Shown: positions 19,927-31,959, counted from the first letter of the stretch. The stretch is DNA of 64,000 nucleotides from Pseudogymnoascus destructans (GCF_001641265.1 NW_020167527.1:1054001-1118000), one strand, 5' to 3'. Notes: generated by a model not told the origin, from the sequence alone. A program made the numbers and translations.

Positions 19927-21708
19927 TCACGGTCCTGAATAATTCGAATCCACGAGAGAAGACATGACCTTTTTGGCAAAGTCAACCTCTTCGCTCTCAC
20001 CATACCATTTGCTGTGGACCTCCTCCCATACCTCCTCTGTCCTTTGGATGCCAGCGCATTTCGCAAACGCCTTCAAAGCCCAAATCACAGTCCACTTCCC
20101 TATATATACATCTTCGTTGCGCTCATCATGATGAGCTTTGATAAAGGCTAACCAAACGCTTTCGAGGCGTTTGTCTGTCCAGTGCGAATACAATTCGCCC
20201 CCGTGGTTTGCAAAGCCATTGAACAGAGCGAGAAATATTGAGCCATGAATGGGCACGTTGAACAAGGACATATCGTCAAGCATCCGAGTAGTCATGTGAA
20301 GTTGACCCCCATGAACGGCGAGGTGGTTAATCAAGAGCCGATATGTCCGTATGTCAGGGGCGATAATCGACGTTTTCTTGTACTGCCCAAGTAATTCAGG
20401 ATTAAACCTTCCTCGCTCTGCGAGTTTAACCAACGACCGGTCCATTTCTCTCCGTTTTCGAGCATCGCGGGGTGGTGGCTCAGCGCTGCTCTCGACGTGT
20501 AAACGTTTCATGCGCTCATATACGTGCATTGCTGCCTGTGGTTCTCTGGCTCGTATGAGAGAAGCAATAACGCAATTCATAACAACTGTGTCGACAATCT
20601 CTCCAGCGTCAATAAGTGCTTTGTACGCACTTCGAACGCTGTCGCCGTCTCCACGGAGTCCATGAAAGTATATTAGGCTGACGTGATGGAATCGGTTATA
20701 GGGAAGTCCTCTGTTCTTCATTTCCTGGTATATCATTTCTGCGAGATGAAATTTGCCAGCCTTGGTAGCTGCATCGAATAAAATGTTGAATGTCGCTGAG
20801 TTTGCTTCAACACCCGCAATATGCTCCATCTCCTTGAACATTTTTAGACTTGCTTCGACTTCGATGGTCGTAGGTTTATCCATGTAGCTTGCCACGAATG
20901 ACGTCGCAGTATTCCATTCTTCCCGGGTAAGAGAAATAGCATTTAGCTTCATATCATCAATGACGGATAAGTATCGCATCATGGAACGCTCATCCTTCCG
21001 CAGCACCGTCCCAAGATTCCGAAGCAACCGATGCCTTACTCTTGCACTGAGGTATGGAACTCTGGGCGATGGGAGTGACCGATAAAGTTGAAATATGGTC
21101 TCGGAATCATAGTATCGGTCCTTCAATGCTTCCCCCAGCTGCTTGAGAATCGACTGAGATTCGCCATCCGCAGGCCACTGGTATTCTTGGGGCGGCCATT
21201 CAACATCTTCTGATTTGTCTGAAACTGTGAGGTTTGGCCCTGGGGCTAGCTGGTACATTTGAACTTCGTCTGAAGATGGGTCGGGCTGGAGATCGTAATG
21301 GTCGACAAGGGCTAAGAGTCTGTCTTTGCCAATCTGTCCTTCGCTGACAGCGGCACATGCTGATGTATGCTGCTGGCGGCGCATTATAAAAGTCGAGTGA
21401 AGCCCGCTGCTTCTTGATTGAAATGATTGTAGGTGCTTGACACCTTCAGGTTGCGGGCGTCGTGGACTCGAGGGTCCATGGTCCTTACACTGGCCAGCGC
21501 CCACCAATGCTCCTATGAACCACTGCTCTAGCCCAATGGACCCAGCTGCGTTGCGTATGAGAGAATGGCGGTATGGATTTTGTCGCCCGCGAGTAGGTGG
21601 TATGTCAGACTTCCCAGCTGTTTTGGAGGGTGCAAGAAGCTGTAGCTTTGCTACCTTCTTGACAACAGAGCCGGTTGTCGACTTGTCAACTTTTCCGAAG
21701 AAGGACAT
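19927..21708 (-). CDS. Pentatricopeptide-repeat (PPR) protein, probably mitochondrial
   Basis: A single exon encodes 593 residues. The N-terminal 110 residues are basic and Ser-rich, compatible with mitochondrial import. PPR-like helical pairs follow, such as NSATFNILFDAATKAGKFHLAEMIYQEM, NRFHHVSLIYFHGLRGD and VVMNCVIASLIRAREPQAAMHVYERM. Another lies near residue 450 (RTYRLLINHLAVHGG). Fungal PPR proteins bind organellar RNA for processing or translation; which transcript this one serves cannot be told. It is divergent from mS23, another mitochondrial gene, with a 311-base gap that presumably holds both promoters. Confidence 0.82.
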   Translation of the reverse strand: MSFFGKVDKSTTGSVVKKVAKLQLLAPSKTAGKSDIPPTRGRQNPYRHSLIRNAAGSIGLEQWFIGALVGAGQCKDHGPSSPRRPQPEGVKHLQSFQSRSSGLHSTFIMRRQQHTSACAAVSEGQIGKDRLLALVDHYDLQPDPSSDEVQMYQLAPGPNLTVSDKSEDVEWPPQEYQWPADGESQSILKQLGEALKDRYYDSETIFQLYRSLPSPRVPYLSARVRHRLLRNLGTVLRKDERSMMRYLSVIDDMKLNAISLTREEWNTATSFVASYMDKPTTIEVEASLKMFKEMEHIAGVEANSATFNILFDAATKAGKFHLAEMIYQEMKNRGLPYNRFHHVSLIYFHGLRGDGDSVRSAYKALIDAGEIVDTVVMNCVIASLIRAREPQAAMHVYERMKRLHVESSAEPPPRDARKRREMDRSLVKLAERGRFNPELLGQYKKTSIIAPDIRTYRLLINHLAVHGGQLHMTTRMLDDMSLFNVPIHGSIFLALFNGFANHGGELYSHWTDKRLESVWLAFIKAHHDERNEDVYIGKWTVIWALKAFAKCAGIQRTEEVWEEVHSKWYGESEEVDFAKKVMSSLVDSNYSGP

Positions 21709-22019
21709 GGACCGTCAAACATGGTGTCGCATATTCTGTAATCAGAAATGCAGCAGTGCCATGGCAGGAATTGAGATACAATGAAATTTTATACTGTGTC
21801 GACGACAGGAAGGCTGATATGCCAGGATTGGCGCTAGCGTTACTTCGCGAAATAAAGTATTTTGTACGCGACAATGGTTGACCACGGATCTTGCCGAGTC
21901 AGAAATCAATCCAAGTCCCCGACACCCTCAACTGACAGTTGCTTCTCAACAGGTCGAAGCAATCGCCCAAAGGCAACCACTGTGCCTCAATAGTGGAGTT
22001 TTTGATTATACTATAAGAC
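21709..22019. other. Divergent promoter region, PPR / mS23
   Basis: 311 bases between two divergent genes for mitochondrial proteins. A bidirectional promoter is plausible. No element assigned. Confidence 0.45.
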
Positions 22020-22824
22020 ATGGGGCGATACAATCTCTCCCCAACTCGTGTTCATCATGCGGCCTCGAGGCTTATAGAGCTCCGGAAAGTCGAAGCCGAT
22101 GCTGGCATACTCCAAACCATACCGCCATGGTTTAAAACAGTCTCAGCGGTGCCTCCAGGAGAGATCCTTACAAGGTTACAGCCCATACAACACTCAGAGG
22201 TTTCGCGGAAGATTCGAACGAAGAAGCCAAGCAAAATGTACAAGCCGACGAACATCAGCTACGAGGAAGACGGTCTCAGGGAAAACTTTTATAGCGACCA
22301 TCCTTGGGAACTTGCTCGGCCGAGAGTTATTCTTGAACAGGACGGAAAGGATGGGCAAAAGTGCGATTGGAGCAAAATACAACAGCCGGCTAGAGAGTTG
22401 AATGGTGAAAGGTTAGTGATGGGACTATGCTTTCTAAATGGTAGCACTGCTAACATATCATTTAAGTGTCATTCAACGGCAATTGTGGCTACTCAAGAAT
22501 AAACCGGACATGACGTCCGCGAAAGCCTACGACCAGGCACGGAAAGAATTCTACGCCATCCGCCACCAGGAGGATGTTGAGAGGAGAGTCGCCAAAGAGG
22601 AAGCTCTTGCAACTGGCGCATATTTCGGAAAATCGATGCTGGAGATTGGTATGGAGTTGGAGGATAAGACATACGAGTCGTGGAAGCAGTGGGCACAGAA
22701 TGAAGTTGAGATTATTGAGCAACAACGAAGTGCTCAATACACGGGCGCTGAATTAGCTCCAGCGGAGGAAGCCATCCTGGAGGAGGCGATCGAGGAGGAT
22801 GTTGAGGCACCAGCGCCGTCATAA
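22020..22824 (+). CDS. rsm25: Mitochondrial small-subunit ribosomal protein mS23 (Rsm25)
   Basis: Exons 22020-22411 and 22467-22824 encode 249 residues. The start MGRYNLSPTRVHHAASRLIEL and the blocks PPWFKTVSAVPPGEILTR, YEEDGLRENFYSDHPWELARPR and YGQARKEFY-like AYDQARKEFYAIR are typical of Rsm25/mS23. The acidic C-terminal tail is poorly conserved. It is a structural component of the mitochondrial ribosome small subunit. Intron 1 of 55 nt splits an AGT codon; the frame is restored exactly. Confidence 0.9.
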
Positions 22825-23835
22825 TCCGAGCATTTATTCTGGTAGCAGTGTATCACTAAATCTAGCAAGGGGTTTGTACAAAAAGATAGATAGTGACATG
22901 TACAATATGTAGCGATTACAGATTCACATTCATCCATGGTTGCTCCGAAGTAAACAATGTGCTCACTTGATACTGGCCCCGGGATGTTTGGCGTTGGAGT
23001 AGAGGTATATGTGTTGCATACACTCCCAACGGGAATTGAATATTTTTATAGTAGGCTGAATATAATGGCTAATATCAGGGTTAGAAAATCAATTATAATC
23101 ATGATTATTTAGTCGTAATCATAATCATAATCATGATTATTTATAAAGCGTTAGTCATGATTATTATGATTATTTGTGCTAACCCTGGGCTAATATATGA
23201 GTTTCACTATTACCAACATTTGGGAAAATCTAAGGCTTGGACATGCAGTTATAGACGAAAGATAGCAAGGGAGTTAAATGCAATAATTTATCTCCGGGAG
23301 TAACTATTATATTAAATTTGAATGTATTGTGAAATAGGCAAGGCTGGCAAACATTCCCTCACGAGGGCATACGGAGCAGTTAAGATCACGACGCATCTTT
23401 GGCGAGGCTGAGGATTTGTGAGCTCGAAACCCCTTTTGGGCTCCGGCCGCGTTAGGTACCTGCATGGACGACCCGACAGACTGTAAGCGAGGCGGGAGGT
23501 CTGGCCGCTCGACTTGATAGGACACCCATCCACATAAGCCACTTCATCCAGCATGACCTATATATCGATGACCAGTCGAATGCAGCGACAAAGGGGGACG
23601 GACATTTAAGAATGAGGCGGTATAACCTGAAGGAACCACCGAATTTATCGCATGTCTGCAAAGGGAATATCGAAGATTACGCATGACGGGGCCGCAGCGA
23701 ATAATTGATCAACGGCGCTTCGTCCACAATTGCGCGTCTGTATTCGCGCTTCTCGGAACGTTGAGACGTTGACCGACAGCCCCTCAAACGGCCAACATCA
23801 ACTGTGATTCTGGGCGAGCAGGCCCATAGATTCTC
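22825..23835. other. Intergenic with a miniature inverted-repeat element
   Basis: About 1 kb between mS23 and Sog2. It contains the 112-bp inverted-repeat element listed separately. The remainder has open frames without protein character. Confidence 0.6.
23076..23187. mobile_element. MITE-like element with CAGGGTTAG termini
   Basis: A 112-bp AT-rich unit starts CAGGGTTAG and ends CTAACCCTG. Its two halves are made of ATAATCATGATTATT-type palindromes. It is flanked on both sides by the 9-base direct repeat GGCTAATAT (23067-23075 and 23188-23196), which looks like a target-site duplication. About 35 bases of its right end, in reverse complement, recur at 43592, next to a transposase remnant. 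Confidence 0.75.
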
Positions 23836-26832
23836 ATGGAGCGCCCCGCGGGACCTCCTTTGGGAGCTGCCACTCAGGCTTCAGGATGGGCTACGGATGG
23901 CCCGGCCGGCACTCGTCAGCCGCCTCTGAATAGCGATACCATGATGTGGAAAATGCCCAGCCTACAGCGAATGCCATCAGATGGCTGGATGCTCGCCTCA
24001 AACCTGACATCTACCGCTCAAGTCGTTGCGCTGGCAAGGGAAGCGATGCAAAATGCGTTGGAGGAGAACCAGACAAAGTCCGGAGGGAAGGCCGGGATTA
24101 CGAACGAACTGAAGCCTGGCATCACAATTGATATGAGCCACAAAAATATCCAGCGATTCCCGGAAGAAGTTGTGGACATAATTAAGTCGGAGCTAGAAAG
24201 GTATTTTTCTTCAATAAGCAGAACCGGGATTAAATGGCACTGACAATCCGTGTGTAACAGACTTGCGCTTTCACATAATCAGATTTCCACATTCCCCTCA
24301 CGATTTGCGGAGTGTACGTCCTTACGATACCTTAATGTTCGAAATAATGCCATCCGAGAATTTCCTCTATCTGTGAGTCCCACCGACTCCTACATTTTAT
24401 GGTCGTAAGGCTGATTGATGGTGTAGATTTGTGAACTATCTTCCCTGGAAATTCTGGATATAAGCCGCAACAAACTCCGCATCCTTCCACCCGAACTTGC
24501 GAAACTCACGGCACTCAAGGTTCTATCGGTACAAAAAAACCGTATCGAAGACCTGCCGTTATGTTTAGCAGACATGAACTCCCTCCAATGCTTGAAACTG
24601 GATGGAAATCCTATAAGATACCCGCCGAAAGAAGTCCTGCAGGCTCAAGCCAGTAGTCCACCCAATGGTATCGCTTTAAAAGAAAGCGAGATAAACGATG
24701 TTACTGTGACATCGCAGATCAAGAGGTTTTTTAAGCAGAAGCTCATTATGGATCGATCGGAAACGGAATCGGGAGGCGAAGAGTCTAGTGAAGGCGCCGA
24801 AACCCCACGGCCGTTGAAGCGAGTTACAAGTGGTCGATTCCCTATCAAAGTTAACGGCAGCGATGTACCGGATTCACGATCTCCAGCATTGCAGCGGCCA
24901 CCTCCAATACCGTCGCGTTCTCATTATCGAGGGTTGTCACAGCAGAATGCTGCGTTGAGAAGACCTGGTATCATGCCATTAACCATTGGCAATAGTAACG
25001 AACGTGTTCGAAGTAACAGCGAGAGTCTATTGCAGCGCGATCGTGCCGAGCGAGCAGACAGGTCGCGGCGCATGGGAGTTGTGTCTAAGAAACCAAGCGA
25101 CCTCACAACTGTCGAGGAATTGAAAACAAATCGGTATAGCCATTTACGCGGCCTAAGCCATGGGTCGGCGATTCAAAGCGGCAATGGTAGTAACGGAACA
25201 AATGGCAACACGAGATGCCCAGCAAGTCCCGCTGACAGCACAAATGGACGGAGTACATATGTCAGGAGGTTGTCGAGCCTTCCTGAACGGAAACGCAAAT
25301 CCAACTCTCCAGATCCGGTCATTGAGGGTGCAAAAGGGATATTGTTTGCTCTTGATCAAGTGCATCCCTTAATTCAAAGCTTGATGGGACTCACCAGGGA
25401 TGGTTCTAACAAAAGAACAAGTCTGGAAAGGGTCTTCTTCAATGCAACGACACATGTTGAAGAGCTCGATCACGACATCCAAGAATATGATACTTATTCT
25501 GAAGAAGACGAGGACGTCAGCCCTCGTTCAAATGTGAATGTTCGCAGGGCGTGTATTACATGCGTCTCGGCGTATATTCACGTCTGCACATTATTATCAC
25601 GAAACGTCGAATCATTACTCAATAACGGGGACCCACGGTATATTCGTATGCTTCTTCTCCATATATATGGGAGTTTAGTGGAGGTTCGAAATGCAGGGAC
25701 GAGTTTAATTGGCTCAAAGCAGAAAGCGACAGAGCAGCTGCCACCTTTATTAGAAGATACTAATATCAACACGATCAGACCGTCGGCACGTGATAAGACA
25801 CCGACACGGGAGCGGCCAAATCCGGCCTCGAGGATGAGGAGTGCCTCGACAATCCAGCAGACAAAGAATCTGCGTGTCTTGACAGATTCCAGGAGCACCT
25901 ATATGAACGGATCTGGTCGGTCTGCAACTATGACATCTGCAACCCCCCGATCTGGAGAATCGTTCACGTCTGCCCCCTCGGCCGGAAGGATGAACGGTGA
26001 CTTCACAGAAGAAGACCGGCTATTTGAGAGGATTTTCCTGGGCCTGCAACAGTCATCAGAAATGGCCATCAGGACTCTACCCACCGTCAACGCTCATTTC
26101 GTACAATCCAACAAGAACAGCATGCAGCAAGGGACCTACGACCAACTAAAGCACTACTGGCAAGCACTCAGCATCAAATGCTCCTTCGCCCTCGAGACCG
26201 CCGAAACCCTAAAAGCGCGCCTCTCCCTGATCAAACTGAAAGAGCCCGGGATCCGAACCCAAGGCACCTTCTGGGAACTCTGCAACACATTCATGAGCTC
26301 ATACTACAACCTAGTCGTCAAAGTCAAGGAGGTGAAATCCGTCACCCCACTCATCTCCACTGACGTCATCGCACTCCTCCGCCCTCTACAAAAAGTCATC
26401 CGCGAAACGAGTCAACTCATCCAAGCCTCCCCCTGGTCCTTCCTAACTGGCCCTAGCTCTGGGCCGGGCGGTCAACACCATGCGAATCACACAAACCACC
26501 CTTCTACCAGCACCTCCGTCTCCTATGCTCTCCACTCCCCACAGGTCGCTATGCCCATGACGCCCGCGAGCGCGGCGCTGGGACCAGCAGTGCAAGCTAC
26601 CGTGCCGATCGCGCCGCAGATCGCGGGATACGGCACGGGCATGTTCCAGGGGAACGTATTTGAGCGTGCCGATGCACTACTCAGTATGGGGGGTAGCAGC
26701 GCCTTCTCTCGCGCCGGGACGATGACGTCGTGGGCGGGTAGCGGGGATGGGCAGACACCTGGAGGGGCGGGTGGGACGTTCAGTCCTACGAATGGGATGG
26801 TGAGGTATGGAGGGGGCAAGGTTGTGTTTTAA
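23836..26832 (+). CDS. sog2: Leucine-rich-repeat protein Sog2 (RAM pathway)
   Basis: Exons 23836-24200, 24261-24372 and 24427-26832 encode 960 residues. An N-terminal LRR array (about residues 95-225) includes ALSHNQISTFPSRF, LRYLNVRNNAIREFP, LEILDISRNKLRILP and LKVLSVQKNRIEDLP. A long Ser/Pro-rich disordered region follows. A conserved helical C-terminal half (LDQVHPLIQSLMGLTRD, ACITCVSAYIHVCTLLSR, ERIFLGLQQSSEMAIRTLP) matches the Sog2 domain. In yeast, Sog2 acts with Kic1, Hym1, Tao3, Mob2 and Cbk1 in polarised growth and cell separation. The LRR repeats are interrupted by both introns, as expected for repeats split over exons. Confidence 0.92.
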
Positions 26833-27657
26833 CCTCCTTTTATTAACTCCCTGCGGATAATGGGAGAGAGAGGGGGGCAAGGGAGGTGTCTGCTCGAAAA
26901 TCAAGACCCATATACTGGCCATTTAACTAACCACTAACGTGCGCTACGCCACGCCATATTTTTTATCTGCCACATTGGATCGATCGATGAGAGGGAAGCG
27001 GGGGGATATCTGTATTTTAGCCGCCATCTGTTTGGGCACCGACCTGTTTTTCTCTGGGGGCGTTTATATTATCATTAGCGTGCGTGCGGATGCGGATGCG
27101 GATGCTGGGTGCTGGGGGAGTGCGGGGGGGAATAATGTATTTATCCTCATATTTTTCTGTGTTTAGTCGCGCGGCCAGGAGATGATGATCATTGGGATGG
27201 GGAAGTAGTGGGAGTACGGGGGAAGGGGTACATGATCTGGCTGGGACGGATACGGTGTCTGGGGTAATCTTTTTGCATTCATGGGAGGCTTTTTGGTTGG
27301 TTGGGGGGGTTGTCACTGGGGGATGTGGTAGAGTCTTGTGAGGCTGGCAAATGGAAATTTTGGTATCTTTATGACTTTTTTGGCCAGCTGTGCAGGATCC
27401 TACTGGGTGCTGCTGCCTTTTGTGAATGTACTGCGAAAGATAGACATACGTGTATTTTGTATGGGAGGAATTTGGGAGCAATTGTTGGATATATATTGTC
27501 CTCCTGTAGTTAGAAATATCGGGCTAACCCCCCCTTCTACAATACTCTCAAAAAATCTATTCTATCTCATCTTACCCAGACCTAAAGTTCCCCTCCCTCC
27601 TCAAATTCTCAATAAACCCCTTCCCCCCCCCCCCCCCCCCGCCTCCCCACCACTCAT
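26833..27657. other. Intergenic between convergent genes, with a poly-C run
   Basis: About 825 bases of shared 3' region. It is very G-rich on the plus strand from 26860 to 27320. A run of about 18 cytosines lies at 27623-27640, just beyond the Sur7-like stop codon. No supported gene. Confidence 0.6.
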
Positions 27658-28795
27658 CTACTTCTCCCTCCTCCTCGCCCTTTCCCCCTCCTTCCTCCCA
27701 TTCCTACAACAACAGCAACACCTCGCCTGCATCACAAACGCAAATAACACCGACGCCGACGCAACCCACATAAACGCCAACATCTGCACCCCCAGCACCG
27801 CGCCAATATTCAGCATCGGCTGGCTCCTCAACACATTGCGCATGATCGTAAACATGGCCGTCCCCACGACCGACGCGACGATTGTGCAGAATGCGGCGAG
27901 GAAGCTGATGAGCCCCAGCCCGCAACCGACCCAGCAGCTGCGGTTGCGGGGGGAGAAGTGGGGCGAGCGCAGGAGGGAGAGGGGAGAGAGGAGGACGGAG
28001 AGGAAGGTGAAGATTAGACCGAGGAGGAAGAGGATGAACATTACGTTTGAGGCGATTTGGATTAGGTGCAGGATGGTGAGGATGTCGGAGGGGAGGGTGA
28101 TGGTGGCGCCGGCGAGGAGCTCGGCGAGGAGGATCTTGACGGGGTTGAAGTAGTAGAGGCTTGTGGGCTTGCTACAGTTGGTTATGCCTCTGTTGTTGGT
28201 TGTGGTTAGAATGGGTGTTTGTGGTTGGGTTTGGGTTGGGTAGGGCGGGGAGGACGCACTCATCGTTGTAGCCCTCGCAGTAGTTCCATAGGCCTACGAG
28301 GTAGAAATCGTGCAGGCCGAGGGATCGGGCTATCGAGTTCAGAAGCGGGAAGTCGCTCCCTGGGGTCGAGGCGCGGACGAGAATGTTGGAGAGGTCGACC
28401 TTGATGAACCATGTAGACTTTAACACTGGTTTGATGCTCGTTTGTGCAGTGAGAATCTGGGAGGATGTTAGCTGAGTGCGCTCTCTCTCTGGGGCTCAAG
28501 ATGGGGCAACTACCAGTGTCAGGAAGATAAACCCTATGAAGAGAAGCACGCATGCGATAATGGTGAGCCATTTGCGGGGTGTGCTGGCATGAACTGAGTT
28601 GTTGTTGCCGTCTTTCAGCGACGGGGTTTTTGTGGCCGGGGGCGATGCATCGTCTGTTAATACGCCATTGCCAATGCCATTGCCAATGCCATTGCCAATG
28701 CCATTGCCAATGCCATTGCCAATGCCATTGCCCTCTGGCTTTGGATCCTTGTGCCGTAACCCGACGGACCTGAAGACGGGGAAGTTGATAGCCAT
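27658..28795 (-). CDS. SUR7/PalI-family membrane protein
   Basis: Exons 28795-28514, 28456-28260 and 28189-27658 encode 336 residues. An N-terminal cytoplasmic tail with NGIG repeats leads to TM1 (WLTIIACVLLFIGFIFLTL). A long extracellular loop then carries the SUR7 signature GLWNYCEG followed by ITNCSKP. Three more TM segments end in a Cys-rich tail (CCCCC) with basic residues. This loop motif plus four TMs is typical of SUR7/PalI proteins, which organise plasma-membrane eisosome domains or, as PalI, take part in ambient pH sensing. It has no clear assignment within the family. Confidence 0.85.
28672..28735 (-). repeat. 12-bp coding minisatellite in the Sur7-like gene
   Basis: The plus-strand unit ATTGCCAATGCC is repeated about five to six times and encodes NGIG repeats in the cytoplasmic tail. 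Unit-number changes would be in frame. Confidence 0.85.
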
Positions 28796-29731
28796 CTAGT
28801 CGATTTGGAAGGGTATCCGCGAGATCTAGCTCATCCCTGGCGCAAAAAGAAAGTGCGTTGATTCCTCCAGAACTCCAGACTCAGGCACTTGGCATGAGGA
28901 AGGAAAACAGGGTCCAATGTGAACTGTAACTGTACGGTTTGAAATGTAAGCTCGAATAACTGTGTAATCGTATAGTGATGTGTCGTGTAATATCGCACGG
29001 TGCATGTGAAGGGGTGGTGGCGGAGCATATTGAAAGTTTGAGCTTTCAAATTCAGAGTCAGTTCACGTACTGTAGAGAGTATGATGGCCTACTAATCCTA
29101 CTAATCCCCAGTGCCGTAGCTAATTCAAATACCTGCCGGATCTACGCTCTCTAGTTTCTGCACTCTATACTCTGTTGAGCCCTGATCCCTTGCTGACATT
29201 CTCCGGATATTCTGCAGATATCCTCCAGCTATTTCCAGCTATTTCCAGATATTCTCCAGATATTCTCCAGATATTCTCCAGATATTCTCCATACTTGGGA
29301 GTAAGTTATGTGCCGAGTTCTCGCATGATGTCAGAATTGCAGGGGTTGGTTCCACCCACCTGAGACCCAAATGTACCAAACAAAAACATGCTGTGCCCCG
29401 CTACACCCGCCTAGCTTGTGACAAACAAATCTTTTGAGACATTCTAGATTCACTCAGTGTCTCCCTCCCCCGCCTTTCCTTTTTATATACACTTCACTGT
29501 TTGTAGAGTTGCCCAAGACGGCGATTATAGATTGCATTCGCTCCAATTGACCAGAATACTCTCTGGTGTTACCCTCTCTTTTTCCACTTCCGGTCTGCAT
29601 CGTCCAGCCGCTTCTTCCCGCTTTCGCCGTTTTACTTGTCAGAGCAGAGACATCAGAGCGTTGAAGCCGAGTTCGAACGAGCCCATTGTCACGGCAAAGA
29701 GGCCGACACCTCCTATGAACGTTTCCCAACC
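28796..29731. other. Intergenic, divergent promoter region with a tandem repeat
   Basis: About 936 bases between the divergent Sur7-like and PI-PLC-like genes. A tandem repeat of the 11-base unit AGATATTCTCC occupies about 29220-29292. An upstream reading-frame extension of the PI-PLC-like gene (from 29636) lacks an ATG and is not included. Confidence 0.55.
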
Positions 29732-31024
29732 ATGTTGTGGAGCAAGCCAGTAGTGCTTGCATCTCAGATATTATTCTTTGCCTGCTTCTACAGCAATCCA
29801 ATATCCGCCCAGGAGACGACAGATGCTGGCGTCCTCGTTTTGACAGGTACAGGCGGTGATACTCCCACGGGACCATTATCAGCCACTCCCACAAGCTTAA
29901 CAGGCACCAAGAGCAGCACCACCTCCTCCGACTCAACCACCAGAACCACCTCCTCCCACACATCCTCCACCTTCCCCCCTGACGCCCTAACCCTCACCGG
30001 CTCCACCACCAACTCCCTTAACCAAACCCGCACCTCCACCTCCACCGGCCCGCAGCCCACGAATAAAACCCCCTGCAACCTCCACGTCGAGTTCTGCACC
30101 CGCAAATACAGCAATATCACGCAGGTCTGCGCGCACAACTCCCCCTTCGTCAAGGCCAACAATGCCGCTGCCAACCAGGCCTTAGGCGTGGTCAGCCAGC
30201 TGGATGATGGGATCCGGATGCTGCAGATCCAGGCACATGTCGTTAATGGGACGGTGTTCTTGTGCCATTCGTCGTGCGATATTCTAAATGCGGGGACGAT
30301 GACGGATTACCTTACGATAGTTGCGGAATGGGTACAGAAGCACCCTTACGATGTCATCACCATCCTCATCGGCAACGCCGCCTACCTCCCCGTGAGCACC
30401 TACACCTCCGCTATCGCCGACTCCGGACTCCTCCCCTACGTCTACACGCCCCCCAAAAAGGACATGGCTCTCTCCGACTGGCCAACGCTGAGCAATATGA
30501 TCATCACCTCCTCACGCGTCGTAGTGTTTATGGACTACGAAACCGACCAAAACAGCGTGCCCTACATCCTCGACGAATTCACCTACATGTGGGAAACCCC
30601 CTTCGACCCCATCGAACGCGCCTTCCCCTGCACGGTCCAGCGTCCCCCCGACTTGTCCGCGGCCGCCGCGAAGAGCCGGATGTACATCGCGAACCACAAC
30701 CTGAACACCGAGCTCTCGCTGCTGGGGAACTCGTTGCTGGTCCCCACGCAGCCGTTGCTGGGGGAGACGAATGCGGTGTCCGGGTTTGGGAGTCTGGGGT
30801 TGGCGGCGCAACAGTGTAATGAGACGTGGGGGAAGCCGCCGACGGTGCTGAATGTGGATTATTATAATGTGGGGAATGGGAGTGTTTTTGAGGTTGCAGC
30901 GAAGTGGAATAATGTCACGTATAATGCTACGTGTTGTGGGATGGCGGATAGTGCGGGGGTGAGGGTTGGGGGGGGGGTGTGGTGGGTTGCGGGGATGGCG
31001 GTGGTTTCGGTGTTATTGTCGTAG
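29732..31024 (+). CDS. PI-PLC X-domain-like GPI-anchored protein
   Basis: A single exon encodes 430 residues. A signal peptide (MLWSKPVVLASQILFFACFY) leads into a Thr/Ser-rich linker. A PLC-like TIM-barrel domain follows: HNSPFVK, QLDDGIRMLQIQAHVVNG, FLCHSSCDILNAG, HPYDVITILIGN and VVVFMDYETD. A hydrophobic C-terminal segment (GVWWVAGMAVVSVLLS) looks like a GPI signal. Fungal members carry the catalytic-type His (CHSSC, first His in HNSPF) but most have no defined substrate. ATG at 29732 is the first in frame and gives the signal peptide, so it is chosen. Confidence 0.85.
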   Translation: MLWSKPVVLASQILFFACFYSNPISAQETTDAGVLVLTGTGGDTPTGPLSATPTSLTGTKSSTTSSDSTTRTTSSHTSSTFPPDALTLTGSTTNSLNQTRTSTSTGPQPTNKTPCNLHVEFCTRKYSNITQVCAHNSPFVKANNAAANQALGVVSQLDDGIRMLQIQAHVVNGTVFLCHSSCDILNAGTMTDYLTIVAEWVQKHPYDVITILIGNAAYLPVSTYTSAIADSGLLPYVYTPPKKDMALSDWPTLSNMIITSSRVVVFMDYETDQNSVPYILDEFTYMWETPFDPIERAFPCTVQRPPDLSAAAAKSRMYIANHNLNTELSLLGNSLLVPTQPLLGETNAVSGFGSLGLAAQQCNETWGKPPTVLNVDYYNVGNGSVFEVAAKWNNVTYNATCCGMADSAGVRVGGGVWWVAGMAVVSVLLS

Positions 31025-31959
31025 ATCTGAGGGGATCTGAGAATGAATGCTTCATGAGAGGGAATTTTGTGGCGTTCAGTAGCGTTTAGGTGGTTTGCTT
31101 GCTTGCATCGCGGATGGCCAGGGGCAATTTGTGGCATGGGTGACATTACATAGCGGAGGAGGAAACAAAACAACATCTTGCCATGAAAAATACCCAATTT
31201 AGATAAGGTATGAAAAACACATACACATTGCCCAGAACACAACGAGAAAGAAAAGAGTCAAGACCAGTTTTCATTGAATTTCAGTTTCTCATTTGTTCTT
31301 CAGTTGTAGTTAAACTGAACGCTAGGGTATCTATCTCTAAACATGCTACTCGTTACAGGGACAAGAGAAATATAAGAGGTGTATCTGAAGCGATGACACG
31401 CTTTTTTTCCCTTAGCACACTAGTGGTGCTGTCCCATCCATCTCAACAGTGATCCGCCGTCTTTCACCACCTCTGCTCGGGCTCCATAGGCGGAGTGAGC
31501 TCCTTTTCCGTGTGTCTCCACCACCACTTCTGCTCAGCTTCTATAGCTGGTGAGCTTCCTTTCCGTATCAAATCATCAGTATCGTCCTCCTTTCATTCAC
31601 TCAGCCATCATGGAGATGGCGAGCAATTCTTTTCCACAAACACTTCTCGTCACCGTTCTTCATCTTTAGTTACTCTCCCCGTCAAGCACCCATCCACCAC
31701 AAAGATAGTGAAACGCCCTTCCTCATCAGTAATTCTCCCTCCATATCATGCACTCAACCATCAAAAGACGGAGACAAGCCCTCCACCAATAGCAATTCGC
31801 ATCCATCACATGCCACCATCCTTCTTCATACCCCGTTTGTATAATTTCAGCAAACCACAACCCACAAAATGCATCAAACGCGCGTGAAACTTTGTCGAAA
31901 AGGCGAGTAGTCGTACAGTAGTCGTACAGTAATATACATAATCCCCCACGCAAACACAC
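31025..31959. other. Intergenic between convergent genes
   Basis: About 935 bases. A Ser/His-rich open frame at 31495-31887 is likely chance in pyrimidine-rich DNA. I see no supported gene. Confidence 0.5.

Noticed and set aside
23076..23187. CRISPR-like or palindromic array
   Set aside because: The repeated ATAATCATGATTATT pieces are inside one small inverted-repeat element with flanking duplication, with no spacers. CRISPR is not expected in a fungal nuclear sequence.
31495..31887. 130-codon Ser/His-rich ORF
   Set aside because: Composition follows the local pyrimidine-rich DNA. It lies in a convergent 3' region and has no feature of a protein domain.
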